Of a stretch of 64,000 nucleotides of DNA, positions 41,205 to 53,794 are shown in pieces; position 1 is the stretch's first letter, and every line of letters begins with the position of its first letter. The stretch is from NCBI GenBank assembly GCA_964023205.1, contig OZ026840.1, forward strand, positions 34,947,336 to 35,011,335, given 5' to 3'. This DNA is from Lutraria lutraria. Lineage: Eukaryota > Mollusca > Bivalvia > Venerida > Mactridae. The notes beneath the pieces were generated by a model. It was not told where the DNA came from. It did not search any database and was given only the letters and a program-made list of their open reading frames with translations. Position numbers and translations under genes: made by a program.

Positions 41205-44200
41205 TCAGAAAGTTGAAAATGGTCCAAGAACATGTGATTTTTCTCTTCGAAGCGATCTGATGCTGAACGAAGGTCCATGGTGTTTATTATAAGAGTAATT
41301 AGGATTGTATGACCCTGGTCCAGGACCCTTGTCTGAAATAACAAAATGAAATAGCATTTAGAATTTTTCACATCCTCTGTGAAAATGGAATTCTCAGAAG
41401 ATCTGACTTTTTGCCCAGAAGGGGTCCGGTATGAGGTTAATTTTACTGTGTTATTATTCTAGAGGACCATTGGAGGCCTGGATATACTGCCTGGTATAAA
41501 TACAGTCGAACCTGTGAACTATGACGACCCTTGGAAAAGACATAGTATGACCTTTATCTAAAGGTGGTCCTTATTCGCAGGTCAATCTGTTCTAAATATT
41601 CTACAGGACTTTTAAAAGAATGAACTTTATTCAAAGGATGACCTTTATTCGGAGGTGGCCGCTAACACAGGTTTGACTGTATATGGAATAACACAAATTG
41701 TACCTTTTGATGACCAGATGACGGTTCCCTCGCGTCTAAACTGATGTGTGTAAGCTGGAGCAGTTTTTAATGTTACCTTATCGGCAACATCTTTATCATA
41801 ATCAACTGGGGATGGTTCCTTATTACTTCCTGAAATATACAACATTGATGTCGTTAAACCCACGTCTTAGTGTGCGTGTAATAGTCGTCCATGCATGTAC
41901 TGCACAGCTAATGTCTTGTGTTCATTCACTTTTTGTATTCGCAGCAGACTAATACAATGGTATCGTACTTCAGAAACAGTTCACACCGGAAGTGAAAAAC
42001 CTGATAGCATTCACTTCCTGTTCAACCACCACAAAAATAGTTCGGCAACTACACGTTGGAGTGTCAATTTCATCCGATAATTTACGCATGTTTACAAGCC
42101 AGTTTAATTTCATTGTGTATTTGCTTGGTGTATTTATAATTTATCAAAAGCAGTTAGTCCGACGCCTTGAAGATATACACGCGTTGTTTTTATTTGTGCC
42201 TTACAGGGCAAAACATCCCTCGCTAAGTAGACCGGCGATATGTTCACATTACTCAATGGATCTATGAACAATAAGTAAACATTTATATGCATTTTCTTTT
42301 AAAATAAGAACTTTGATATATTTTGTGTGTGTAAATTTAGCTACACACGTTTCATAATATGCACCGCCTTATATTAAGACGAGTTTTTTTTAAATTTTAA
42401 GTGTTTCTATCTGACTATCTGAATTATTCCTTCTCTGTTATTTTTCACACAATGCTGTTAAGGATATTATTTACAACTCGACATAATATACGCTGCTACA
42501 TATGGAAGATATATGAAAATTGAGTTTGTCACATATTGGTATGCCAGGATCGTATTTCGACATATTGCTCAACAAATTGATGATACGCACATGATATGAG
42601 TAAGTGCGCATGCGTAGCCTTGGCAACGCCTCGGCGGTATGCGATTCTTCAATGAACTATGTGTATGTAAAAGAGTTATTTTGATGTATGTACTTTATGT
42701 AAGATGGCTGGCTTGGATCCCAAAAAAACGACCATCAGGTTTTTATAATAATGTCTAAATTTTAATCTGTATATTCGATCCGGGATTAAAAAAATACAAA
42801 GCATAATGTTTTAATGCTATACAAAAGTATGCGAGCTTAAACAAGTTGTACTTTTAACAATGACCTAGTCTTCTCACCTTTTTTACTAAATGTAGTTTCG
42901 CGTCTAACTCCTATAGAAAAGGATGGAGCTTCAGCCATCGTACGCTGCCGTGGACCAAGCACTGGCCGCTGGCGGTAATGTGTTGGTGTAGGCCACTGAA
43001 ACACAATGTTTGAAATAAACAATATCAATGTTGTGATGTACAAAATCGTGCATTTGGGATTTAACGTAGAGCACCATAGTAGTGCAGCTTTATAAAGTAT
43101 CTGCTCAATGAAATTCAAAAATGTTATAAGTCAAAGCTCTGAAGGTCGGAACTACAAAGTAGTCGAAAGTTGAATTCCTTTGTATGATGAGGTATTGGGC
43201 TCAGTTTTGAAAACCGAACGATAATTCGCGAATAAATTTCGATGCAATTGTTAAAGTTGTTCCCGTTCCATGTGCTTTTAGTTCTTTGATTTATGTTTCC
43301 CCATCTGAAGTAGTTCAGCAATTAGCTTAATTATATGGTCTACATTACCTGCCCCTTTGTATACTCAACTTACACAGAATGTAATATCTCATACATCACG
43401 CCCACTTAACTCACAACGAGTGTAATTTATCCTTCGGCAAAAATGTTGTGAGGAACTTCCGTCCTCGTGGTGAGCACCCATACTGTTTGTCAACAAGGTA
43501 CGTTTTCCCATAATTATGAAGAATACAGGCCTTTGTGTAAAAATATTGAAATGCAGTTAGCTAGCTATGGGTTTTCCGAGTACGCACATGTAAAGATATT
43601 GACCAGGAATGACGTTTTGGATGTTTTATTTGGTCATTCCTGTTTTCAAGCCACCACGAGTGACTGCGTCGTACGGTTTTACCATCAAATTGTCCACCAA
43701 CAGGCAATATCTGAATATATGACGCGAACCCTGATCGCCGAGTTACAAGTCAAATACTAACCTTGGCTGGGAACAAATTGAAATCAATGAAGATTTTATA
43801 TTCTCTCTTTATTAAGACGGCCAATGAATAAAACATTACTTTGTTGTACATATAATATATAGCTTACCGCTGAATCGTTATAAAAGTCTACTTTAGAAGT
43901 CCATATATCCGGATTTTGAAACCATGTTTTCTCCCATGATGTTCTAGATCCACCACCTGTTATATAAATGAAAAAAAAAGGATTTGTTCCAAGTACTTAC
44001 AAGTTAATATAAAGATGTTGGAATATACGATATATTCTGAAGCGAAAGCAAAAGTTTATTGTAAAAGGTCATACACTCAGTACGAAAAAGCACACCATAC
44101 AGTAGATTGTTTAGAACTTTCACTAAGCCAAAAACGACATAAGCCTATAACTTTCAACAACAGCGAGATGTTGGGTATTATTTTATCTAGCATTTGTATC

Positions 44201-47200
44201 GTGATAAAGGTGTCAAAATATTCGAAAATGCATGTACATTAAAACCTGTGAACATAAGCCACCTTTGGGAAATAAAGGCATGAAGGATGACCTGTATTCG
44301 GAGGTGACTGCTACCACAGGTTTGATTTTATGTATTATTAAGGTAATTACTTTTTTCAATGTGACATTTTGAACCAAATGACCATGCAGGCGAGTTTGTC
44401 TCATTAAGGGGTCGGTTTCTAGGGGAATACTGTGTGGGGCCGGGTCCTTCCATATCAATTCTAAGTGGTGGTCGGGCATCATTCGCTTCATCCCACGTGA
44501 TCACTTTCTTGGGTTTCTTCGGTTCTTCGTAATAAAGACTGGGTCCACGTGGAACTGGCTTTGTTCTGAAATAAACAATTACATCTGATGACGTCACGAA
44601 GTATCACATGGCTCACCATCGTGTTTTAAACATTGTACGGGTTCGACTTTCGTCATTGAATGTTCGACTTGTGACTTTCATCCTGGTACTTTTTTAAACT
44701 AACTTTTCGTGATTATTGAAAAAAAAATGAAGGTCAAACTTGAAGCAGAACAGTCCATTCGGGACATCTCGGACTATTCCGTACCTCCATTTAAGAGACG
44801 TAATCGATCGAAGTGTGCCCAATGCCGCAATTGTAACGGTTACAATTGTTCGTTCCAGTCCGGCTACGTGCTTTTATCAATGATATTTTAGTTAAAAGTA
44901 ATACAAGACGTACCTAGTGAAGGTGAACATACCCTTTGTTAGTCGTAAATATCTATTATCTTAAATCTTTCTGACAATGAGAAATGTATACTTATGTATA
45001 TTTGATGTTCATGTATTGAAATCGAATTAACGAGCTTGGTGTAAAACAATAAGAGAGGTAAAGTTAGTGCTGATTGACATCTAGCTTCAATAAAACATTA
45101 TTTACAACTCACTGACCAGAGCTTTGAAATATTCATTTTCATTTAATATCGCCATTGAATCTTACTTTGAAATAAAAAAAAGGATTTCGATTTTTTTTTG
45201 AAAACTTACAGCTACACAGCTTAGAAAAATGTATGCGACTTTTTTATATTTTATTTTATGATTACTTGTACTCGTATCTATGGTTACTTACGCGGAAGGA
45301 TTCCACCCAGCCATTGTGGTTTGTCAGTGCTTTTTAAAGTCTCAACAGTTGGCACATTATTCTACATTAAATCGGCTATATTCCATAACATATAATCCAG
45401 AAACCAAGAAAATTTATGTAGAGCATCCGACGATTAGCGCACTTATAGACGGGCAGTTATTTCAAATCACAAAGTTTCATTGTGCGGAAAGTTAAAACGC
45501 AATCTACACAAACTACACTAAGAAAACGGCTGTTCAAAAATCTTCTGTCTCGAGTTATTTTACTCTCTGGGTTTTTTTCTTTGACAGTTTCAAATTAATA
45601 ACTAGATGTGGCGTTTTTAACGCTTAATGTTATAACGTAAATAAGTATATGATAAATATGATATTGTTCTAATTATAAATATTCCTCATTAGACTTATCT
45701 AACTTTAAAAACTTCTCTAAATGTAGTAAAATTCTTCCTATTTCAGTCAATAATGTTATAATCTTCTGATTAATTTTTAACACAAAATTAACAGTTTTCA
45801 CAAATTTATTCAAAAATGGATTTTCTATAACATACTGGATCATACATGTATGCTTTTAGCAAGACAAAGCATATGATAGATTACATGGACAGGAAAAGAA
45901 TGACAATTTTCTGTCGTATACAACCCTTTTCAAAGTCCCGTGAAAGGATTCTTTCATTGTTAGTGAAGTCGTATTATTGTAGATTTTAAATCACCAAACG
46001 GTTAATCAATGTACACACTTGTCAAATATTTGTTTAGAATAAATCAATATTATGCATTGACATTTTAACGTAAAAAACAGAAATCGGATGAATTTCGCTT
46101 TCATTGAGAGAAAAATTAATGTGATTAATTATACATTATGGCCAGAGCCAGGGAGTTAACCTGCCAGCTAATCTCGGACCACTTTGATACAATAAATCTG
46201 AAATACATTCAAAATAGACAAATCCATAGAGGACTGGTCATGAATTCATCCTAATGTTCTATATAAAGACCAACTCAATCGTTGAATTGAGTAAAACCTG
46301 CCACAGGTTCGATGGAGACCCCATCAAGGATGTTTCATTATCCGCCATCCAAGCTACCGTGACAAGTACTGTATTAGTGATTTATACCGGGCACAATAAA
46401 GAACTAGGAAAAACTATTCGGAAAGAGTAGGGATATAAATGCCCGGTTCTCCTGTGTCTTATCTCCCCTCTCTCGGGGGTGGCTCGAAAATGATTGTATC
46501 TGTCGAAAAAACGAACGAACAAACGAACTAACTACAAACAAACAAAAAAAGAATACTACTAAAATCATTTTACACAGACAGTCTGGTTGTTGGTGGTCGT
46601 TGGAAAAGGTTGTAGTATTTTGTCTGTATGGAAAGGAAATACGAAAAGAGTCCTTAACAATGCCGGTCAGGAATAGAATACCGTTATCTTATATGAAGTA
46701 CAAATGTATTCACTCTATCGTGAAACTTACACTACAAAATTAAGTGGGGTAAAATCCTACTAAATAGTATATTGAAATGATATCTAAAACTTTTCTTAAT
46801 ACTTAAATGCGATAAAATAATGATAAATGTTTTTCAATTTATAAAAGTTTAGTATATATTAATAAGAGAATACTACACGATTTTACCCACACATTCAGAA
46901 TTCTTCACATCTTAATTATATAATACAATCTCCATTCATACAGATTCGGATACTCATGATAATAAACCTACTTTGTTCATAGTGTTTTTTTCTCCTTGAA
47001 TAAAAATCTTTACAAAATACTACCTGCGACGTGTAAGTATACCAGTCATTTGTTTATACACTTATATACAAATGAATTGCTTCGCAGACACAAATTCATG
47101 AGGTAAAGTCTATAATAATTAAAATGTGAGGTTTTTTTTCACAGAAAGAGTGAAGATTTAAAATCGATGCCACAACTTATATACAAAATGTGAATCCACA

Positions 47201-50200
47201 TCTATTCATGAACTACAAGTGACGGCCACTTGGACACCAGTCACCCATCCGTACTTACGTAATAACTTCCAATTTTATACCTGTAGATTACTCAACAACA
47301 GAGAGAAAGACAATATTTTGTTTGAATCAGTCTCTGCTACATAGTTGTCCAGATTTATCAGAATGGTATTTCGTCAAAATGAAAATGAAAGTTTCATTCT
47401 AGCCTAATATTGTCTTATGATCATTTCCTTTAACTCTGGAGCTAATTCTGTAAAGAGTCAACCTGTGAACAAACACCACCCTTGGGAAATACATTATGTG
47501 GCCTTAATTAACAGGTTGCCTTTATTCTGAAGTCATTTTTCTTTTTCTAAATGATCAATGATGGTTTTTAAAAGAATGGCCTTTATTAACAGGGTGGCAT
47601 GTAGTCGGAGGTGTCCGCTAACACAGGTTTGACTGTACACGAGTTAACTGAAAGTATTTCATGGACATCAAAGACAAACATTAGAGGTGAATTAAAAACT
47701 TAATGTAAGCTTGCTCTTCTGGTGAGCAAGACGGAGTTCAATAGAGTTGATTAACCTAATAAGTAGTGTCTTCTTTATCTTATGTTTTGCTTAACACTCT
47801 AAGTCTCTAACTGGTTTTATGTCATATTATTAGAAATCTTATTTTGTATTTTTTTGTGAGTCTATTTTTAAACATTCCTCATGAATTTTGGCATTCTTAT
47901 TTTATCATTGTTTCACCGTTGGTTATAGCAACCTTTTTAGTAAATAACTATTCAGCACTTTTGAACGTATTTTAAATGAAATGATTTCTAGGTAAATATG
48001 GTGAAAAACAATGGTAATACTTAACGACAATGACTATTGCCATACCTTCCTCTGTAAGTCCAGAATCGTGGGAGAACTGTAGGCTCCAGAGGTGGAAACA
48101 AATGGTCATGTGATGCGAAAACATCAAAGGGCACGCATGGCCAGGTGTCTCTCTTGGGCTCTGTTGGACCACGTGACGCACCACCAGAGCCCTTTTTCTT
48201 TTTCAATTTCTTTATCATAAAAACTTTGTCACTCTATGAACGAATTTATCACTTACTAAAAAACTGAACGTGTATAAATAACTTTAATATATTGTAGACC
48301 TAATTAATACCACATTTGAAGTACATGTATGTATAACATACGAAATATGGTATGTGTATATGAACAATCATGGATCAATCACTGAATATGTTAATCCTAT
48401 GAAAAATATCCTCTTGCCCCATTAATAGGTTCACAACATATTCACATTACAAAGTTAATGCAGTAATGTACTTTTATCATAACCTAAAGATTTTTTTTAA
48501 ATCCCTTTAATATACATTAAACATGATTTTATCCCGATATATAATCCATGAGTTCACTGAATCAAGTATACACTAAATTCCTGTATATCTGTACAACCCG
48601 TACAATGTCAAACTGAGCAAAGTTGTTCAAGTAGCGAGGGCATCTTTATCACAATATTTTACAACACTTCAAGAGTGTAATCTTGATTAAATTCAAGTTA
48701 AGTGGCTTTAAATGTATCGAAAGAAAGCAGGTTTATATTTGATTACAGTTTTAGATTTGTTACACTCTTCACATGTTTGTAGATAATCATATCTTACTAT
48801 TGTTAAAACTGTTATAAATATCTAAATTAAATACAGGCCCGTCAGGGTGTATACACTGAGAGAGACCTCACTGGGGACAGTGTTTATTGTGGCTCTTGTA
48901 AAATGCTTGATAAAGAAATGTTTGTGACGTTGGCGGCCCAGCGGCCTGGTGGCGTAACTATGATGAAGTGAAATTTTGCGACTTTTTCCTTTCAAAATCG
49001 TTTCTAATACATGTAGAACGTGATTCTGATAGATTTCTGGGTGATTGGGTGTTTATATCCTAGGCCGATGGGCCGCCAGGCCGCCATCTTCACTCCGCCA
49101 TGCCGCTAGGCCGCCAACTTCACAAACATGATAAAGCAACTGCATTGCGAAGTTAAACAATAAAGGTTATATACTAGTATACATGTACATATTAAGAAAA
49201 AATATCATTATTGCAAGCCAGCCACGTGATTGGGATGAAGTTAAGGCATTCTATGGCCATCCTTAAAAAATATTTTGTTTGGGGTAACGATACCTACTGA
49301 CAAAAAACGGTACCTAACTTATTTTGTCTCTTTGGGTATTTTTTCAATACATATAATTAAATAGTATTTTGAAAGGTATTTTGGGTTCAATGTAAAAAAA
49401 TCCTACCTACCCACTGAACATTCTCTGGGCAGGGTTCCTACAAACAAATATTGTTTAAGGGTGGCCTTATGCAGAAATTGATCCTGTCTAAAACTTCGTG
49501 TGCTACCTAACATGCTACATTCAGGAGTCAGCTGTTGTTTTTTGGAGCAAACCAAGTATTACAGCACATGCCGGAATCTTGTTTCGTGCGATAAACATTT
49601 CTATTTATTCTGTGTTTAAATCTATAATCACAATAGCTTAAACCATAATTAATTACAGTGTATTTGATTTGGTTAAACAACTTCAATGAGATATATCCTA
49701 CTTATGTCTCGATCTCTATGTTTTTTTCTACGTTTAAATCGTTTGTTTAGCCTAATCGATTGAGATCTTATTCATTATTGTTAAAAGATTTAAAGATTCA
49801 ATTTCGCATTCCCTTGTTGTCATGGGCATCTTAAACAACCACATAAAAGTCCGACAACCCTACTTTGCTTTAAATCCACAAAAACAAGGCGCGTATAAGT
49901 TACGTCCCTTAGTCCGCTTTCCCTGTTGACAGAATGACAGCCTGTAACACTGGCGAGCACTTTAGTTGTAATATCAATACATGCACTTAAATATGTTAAA
50001 ATTCTAACCAGTCCATCGTCACGCCAGTATACTTTTAACGAAAACTACATGTATAATGGAGAGATTCCATTGTATTGGAAGACTTGCAATCCTTTAATTT
50101 ATTCTAAAATTCTGAAGTACAGAGGTTAAAAAATCTGTATTTAAACATGCATTTGATTGCTTACACTATAACCAATTACGAGGTTGCAAGCAACCCGGTT

Positions 50201-51035
50201 AAAAATGTACAAATGTCTACGCTACATTTACTTACTTTGGTGACATAGTCACTGTTGCCAGTCGTACCAGTTTGGGCGGTCTGCGCATGCGTGGCATCTG
50301 GGCCTTTCCGCCACCATATTCGGGCGGAAACCCATAAAACTGTCCGTATGAAGTCGCCAAATGAGTATATCGCCCTGTAGTTGGGGTTTTGGAGTAATAA
50401 TCTGAATGTGAACGCGTTTGTGCAGTGTGTAAGGGCTTTCTTTCTACTTTCACAGAAAATGGTGATTTACTCGTATCTCTGTCCATTTCCGATTTCAGGT
50501 CTCGTTTATCACGGTCAGGGTCGTATGAAAATTTGGTGCCATCCCTTAATGATGTTTCGGTTAGAGGTCGAGACACAGGGAATTCTTGTGAATCTCCCAA
50601 ATCTTGAGAGTAAGATTTCTGGCCCTCCTTCAACTTGGATTGTTTAACAATGTCAATGACACGCTCACCTGTAACATCATCACCTCTACCTGAGTCCTTT
50701 TCAATATTGTCTGGTAATCTGAATTCAGTAACTTTGGCATTGCCTTTAGGCTTTTGTCCAGTTGAATTTTCCATTTCTCCAACGTTATCTGGTGCACTAT
50801 TAATTAGTGTCTCTTGATTTTCAGATCTTGCTGTTGTAATGTCTATCTTAAATTCTTCTTTATCCACAGTCGATGGTATGGTAATCTGGGATTCTTTTTT
50901 GATAACAATGGGTTCTTTATTGCGACCATCTGGAGCAGTTTCAGCAACACTGGTTACAGGTTCTTCAAGTCCGTTTCCTGTCACATCTTGGAGATTAGGA
51001 CCCGAAGGTGGTGCTGCTACCTCCGTGGCAGACAT
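41205..51035 (-). CDS. Sperm-tail PG-rich repeat protein, STPG3-like (complete, 7 coding exons)
   Basis: Exons: 51035-50236, 48231-48046, 44565-44351, 43956-43868, 42995-42878, 41829-41704, 41332-41205 (TGA). All introns are GT-AG and phases agree: 1662 nt, 553 aa. Residues 1-266 are a disordered, charged N-terminus in one 800-nt exon, with the ATG two bases after a TTATTGTAG acceptor, so a non-coding first exon exists upstream. After a basic patch (KKLKKKK), the C-terminal half has spaced Pro-Gly-type repeats: EGPGPTQYSP (residues 369-377), WPTPTHYRQRP (431-441) and KGPGPGSYNP (513-522). Between them are SPAWSFGSK and APSFSIGVRR and, at the end, VLGPFSTF. This is the SHIPPO/STPGR pattern of microtubule-associated proteins of sperm tails and cilia. 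The WPxPTxY box and GPF ending suggest STPG3 rather than CIMAP/ODF3; that name is inference. The exon 1 to exon 2 join is the least certain. Confidence 0.85.
41503..41679. repeat. Pogo-like MITE, best-preserved copy (family M1)
   Basis: 177 bp with TA at 41501-41502 and 41680-41681. Ends are CAGTCGAACCTGTGAACTAT and CTAACACAGGTTTGACTG. Between them, 'ggtggtcc', 'gaccttta' and 'ggaggtggcc' words alternate so that the whole element is near-palindromic. TA duplication and CAGT start fit the Tc1/mariner-pogo group (inference). In the last intron of the STPG3-like gene. Confidence 0.85.
42605..42627 (+). promoter_or_regulatory. NRF1-like site joined to an RFX X-box
   Basis: TGCGCATGCGT at 42605-42615 differs by one base from the NRF1 consensus. 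GTAGCCTTGGCAAC at 42614-42627 fits the RFX X-box GTNRCC-NN-RGYAAC at every position. X-boxes bind RFX factors at promoters of ciliary genes. The pair lies in an intron of the STPG3-like gene, 77 bp upstream of a plus-strand ATG. It may drive a shorter STPG3-like form, or a nested plus-strand gene. Confidence 0.6.
42704..43497 (+). CDS. Possible 5' exons of a nested plus-strand gene
   Basis: ATG at 42704-42706 in the context AAGATGGC opens MAGLDPKKTTI and reaches a donor AG|GTTTTT at 42738. A phase-matched segment 43453-43497 (NFRPRGEHPYCLST) lies between AG and GTACGT. A further open frame follows at 43467-43760 in a different phase. No family was recognised, the acceptor is poor in pyrimidines and later exons were not found, so this is only a candidate supported mainly by the promoter motifs just upstream. 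Confidence 0.2.
44237..44329. repeat. Internally deleted pogo-like MITE (family M1)
   Basis: Only about 93 bp; both ends remain ('aaaacctgtgaacataagcc', 'gctaccacaggttt') but the middle is missing. Ends 21 bp from STPG3-like exon 3. Confidence 0.65.
45280..45495 (+). other. Orphan plus-strand open frame
   Basis: A 71-codon frame (VTYAEGFHPAIVVCQCFL near the start, TKFHCAES at the end) in the large intron of the STPG3-like gene. Amino-acid composition is protein-like, but it has no ATG at the start, no recognisable family and no linked exon. Could be a decayed gene fragment or chance. Confidence 0.2.
46310..46545 (+). mobile_element. SINE (family S1)
   Basis: Shares 'accgggcacaataaagaac', 'ggaaaaactattcgg' and 'agtagggatataaatgcccg' with the other S1 copies, and ends in an (AAC/AAAC)-rich tail. 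The tRNA-like head is missing or diverged. Confidence 0.75.
47453..47635. repeat. Pogo-like MITE (family M1)
   Basis: Left end 'agagtcaacctgtgaacaaa' is slightly worn; right end CTAACACAGGTTTGACTG followed by TA is intact. In STPG3-like intron 2. Confidence 0.75.
48916..49128. mobile_element. GC-rich MITE with exact 8-bp duplication (family M7)
   Basis: 213 bp, flanked by TGATAAAG at 48908-48915 and 49129-49136. Ends are inverted: left 'tgtttgtgacgttggcggc', right 'gccgccaacttcacaaaca'. Internally, 'ggcggcccagcggcctgg' faces 'gccgccaggccgcc'. It is strikingly GC-rich at the ends compared with its surroundings. An 8-bp duplication suggests hAT-type transposition (inference). Confidence 0.85.
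49253..49469. mobile_element. MITE (family M3), uninterrupted copy
   Basis: 217 bp with ends GGCCATCCTTAAAAAATATT and 'aatattgtttaagggtggcc'. It is the empty-site reference for the nested insertion at 17559-17724. Confidence 0.75.
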
Positions 51036-53326
51036 TCCTACAATAATAAAATAAAAGTATCAGAATCTGTAATGGTGTTAATGGTAAACAGCTGGCTGTT
51101 CTATGTTTACTAATGCATACAATTCTTTTAAAACTATCAAATGTAAATACCATTTTGTCTACTGTTGTCATAGTTTCAGTGACTGATTCTCATAAGAAGT
51201 TCTCAAAGTACATTTACTTACAAAAATTAAGATAGGACAATCAAAGGCTACATATTACAGTAGGCCATTTCATAAAATTCTCAAGATTTATCGTAAGAAT
51301 ATGAAAAATCATTTTTTGCAGAACCTCTCATACGAGATCTCAACACATTCTCGCGGCGCAAAACTTTATCCACCTCAAAGAAAACAAATGTTTCAATTAT
51401 GTTTGTGTTCTTTTCCTCCTTAAATATCTGATTTTTAAAGTGCAATATCACAGAGTGTGGGGTCGATACACTTTTCAAAAAGTTACGACAGTATTCGCAA
51501 GATTTTTTGAAGTATTTTTATGAAATGGAACTTGATTGTTTGCTTTCTCTTATGATAGAAATCAGTCGTAAGTTTTTTTACGATCAAAATCAGTACAAAG
51601 ATTTTTTTGGGGTAACATTTTTTATATTTGTAATTAGGTTTATCTGGCTTGTAAGAATAGTAACATACTGTTCGTGTATAACAACTATGTTCTCTTTGTT
51701 CACAGAACAGAACAGAACACTATTTTATTTAATAACTTATACATAATATAGTATCTCTTTACAAACATATGTATAAATACAAAACTATTTTTGGTTATGT
51801 GACGCCAGGAAGGTGCAAAGAGAAGAAGAAAGTCAGACAAACGTTAAAAATAAATCATTGGCTCATGAAATTAAAGAGCTTGACACAACTAGTATAAAGT
51901 TACGACAGTATTTTAGTAATAAAATATGAGAACATTCTACCCGAACAAGTAGTGGTGGACATTTGCATCATAAGGACTCATGGAAGTGTGGACATTAAAC
52001 TAAAATCTGATCATTTCTATAACTTGCGCAAAAATTTCAGTCCATGGACTGAGTTGAATTTTATTGCACTGCCAATAAAGCAAGCAAGAGCCATGTAATA
52101 ATAAAATTAAGTTCAAAAATACAATTGCAAATGCTTATAACTACGGGACCTAACGGTGATACGGAAATTACGATAAGAACCTGACTGTGTGAATATCAAT
52201 TTAAACATCGTGTTTTATTTAATTTTTATTACACAAATCGTCCAAACGAAACTCAGCTGGATTTTCAGCTACAATGGAGTACGTGTTTGCTAATAAGTTG
52301 ATAAGGCCCCCAAATAGTTGTTTTTTGGTTACATTCTCATTAGAGACTATAATAGGCAAATCAGGATTGTTTATTTTTTTTAATATTTTTTTTATGTTCC
52401 CCATTTATTTGCCTCGTCATATGTGACATGGGGATGAGGCTATCTCCGTAACACCTTACAATATTATTTGCATGTAAATATAATAACTATGAAATAAACT
52501 GGGGCACAAAAGTGATAAGGATTGTTTATTTTTATTTATTTTATTTTCTTGAAATCCAGCGGAATGGTGAGACAGTGTGTTGATCGTTCATCGGGCCAAA
52601 TAAAAAGTCGTGTGCTGCGGGGGAGGGGGTATTAATGCTGGCCGGCTAACCAGAAACAAACTTTTTTACACCTAAATCATAGTGTAGTCGGTTATATTGT
52701 TTCATACATAAACATGTAAAGATATAATCGGTATTTTATTTCTGTTAAATAAATCATAATCTTCTATCGATATTTAATTACATGTTCTAACTATTGGTTA
52801 GACAAAAGTCTTGGTGTAAATTGAAGATCGTATAACCAAATTTACAGATACGGTTGCCCTACTTCCATAGTTTGTTTTGTTATTAGATATTGTAGTAAAA
52901 CAATAAATTATTGGATAGAGTTACTTACATTCATGATTTTTATAAACGATCTATTTAGTGTTCAAGTATTGTATTTATCGTTTCTAAAACATTAAGATAA
53001 ATAAAATTTGATAAAGAGGTCTAGTGGACAAGTTTTATAAAATATGTAGGAAGTAAGCTCTTTGTTGGATCAGGTTATGAACTTTTAACACATAGGGTCA
53101 CTATATATATACATGTACATGCATGTATTTATTTACGATACATATACACATTAATAACAAACTTTAAATGTTCCTAAGTGATTGTAGCTATTCCTTGTTG
53201 AATAAAAGAGGTTGTGGACAAAACATAGGGTTTAGTTTGAAACCCAGAGAATCCGTTGCTATGTGTTATTAATTCCTGTCGCAGATATATGGATAATTTA
53301 TTTCAAATCCAGTAGGTCAGTGGATA

Positions 53327-53477
53327 CAGTATAAAAACCCTGAAAACCGGACAACCAGAAAACCGGAATTCCCTGAAAATCGGCCAATTTTTTATCAAAA
53401 GCTCTGTGAAAACCGGAATTCTCAGAAAACCGGTTTTGGTCCAGTCCGGAATGGTCCGGTTTTGAAGGGTTTTACTG
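53327..53477. repeat. Pogo-like MITE with AAAACCGG motif (family M2)
   Basis: 151 bp with TA at 53325-53326 and 53478-53479. Ends are CAGTATAAAAACCCTGAAAA and 'tttgaagggttttactg', each followed inward by 'aaaaccgga' words (five or six in total, both orientations). Only one copy seen here. Confidence 0.8.
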
Positions 53478-53644
53478 TACACCATTTGACACATGAAGTA
53501 ATGTATTAAAAGCCCAAGTTCCAACAAGTTTAACTTAGAAATACTGTATGTCACATAAGCCTAACCTAGCTAAATCTCTTTACGAGTGTTCCCATTCACC
53601 AATGTCAGAAAAATACGGTTCACAACTTACACCTTTGTCAGGAT

Positions 53645-53715
53645 TAAACTGGTTCCCGTTCAATGTTGTAGTGCACCAACGGCTTTGTACACACAAGCCC
53701 ACGGGTACCAGTTTA
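53645..53715. repeat. 71-bp hairpin element (family H1), copy 1
   Basis: Inverted ends TAAACTGGTTCCCGT and 'acgggtaccagttta'. Other copies at 56382-56447 and 60548-60619 share the ends with unrelated loops. Confidence 0.7.
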
Positions 53716-53794
53716 AGTCAGAATAGAACCTTATAAAGATATATGATCTACGAGTATTAAGACTGCAAAAATACTTCATGACTCGGCAACTCCA

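Noticed and set aside
50381..51113. Plus-strand open frames opposite the first STPG3-like exon
   Set aside because: Shadow frames of the 800-nt coding exon on the other strand.
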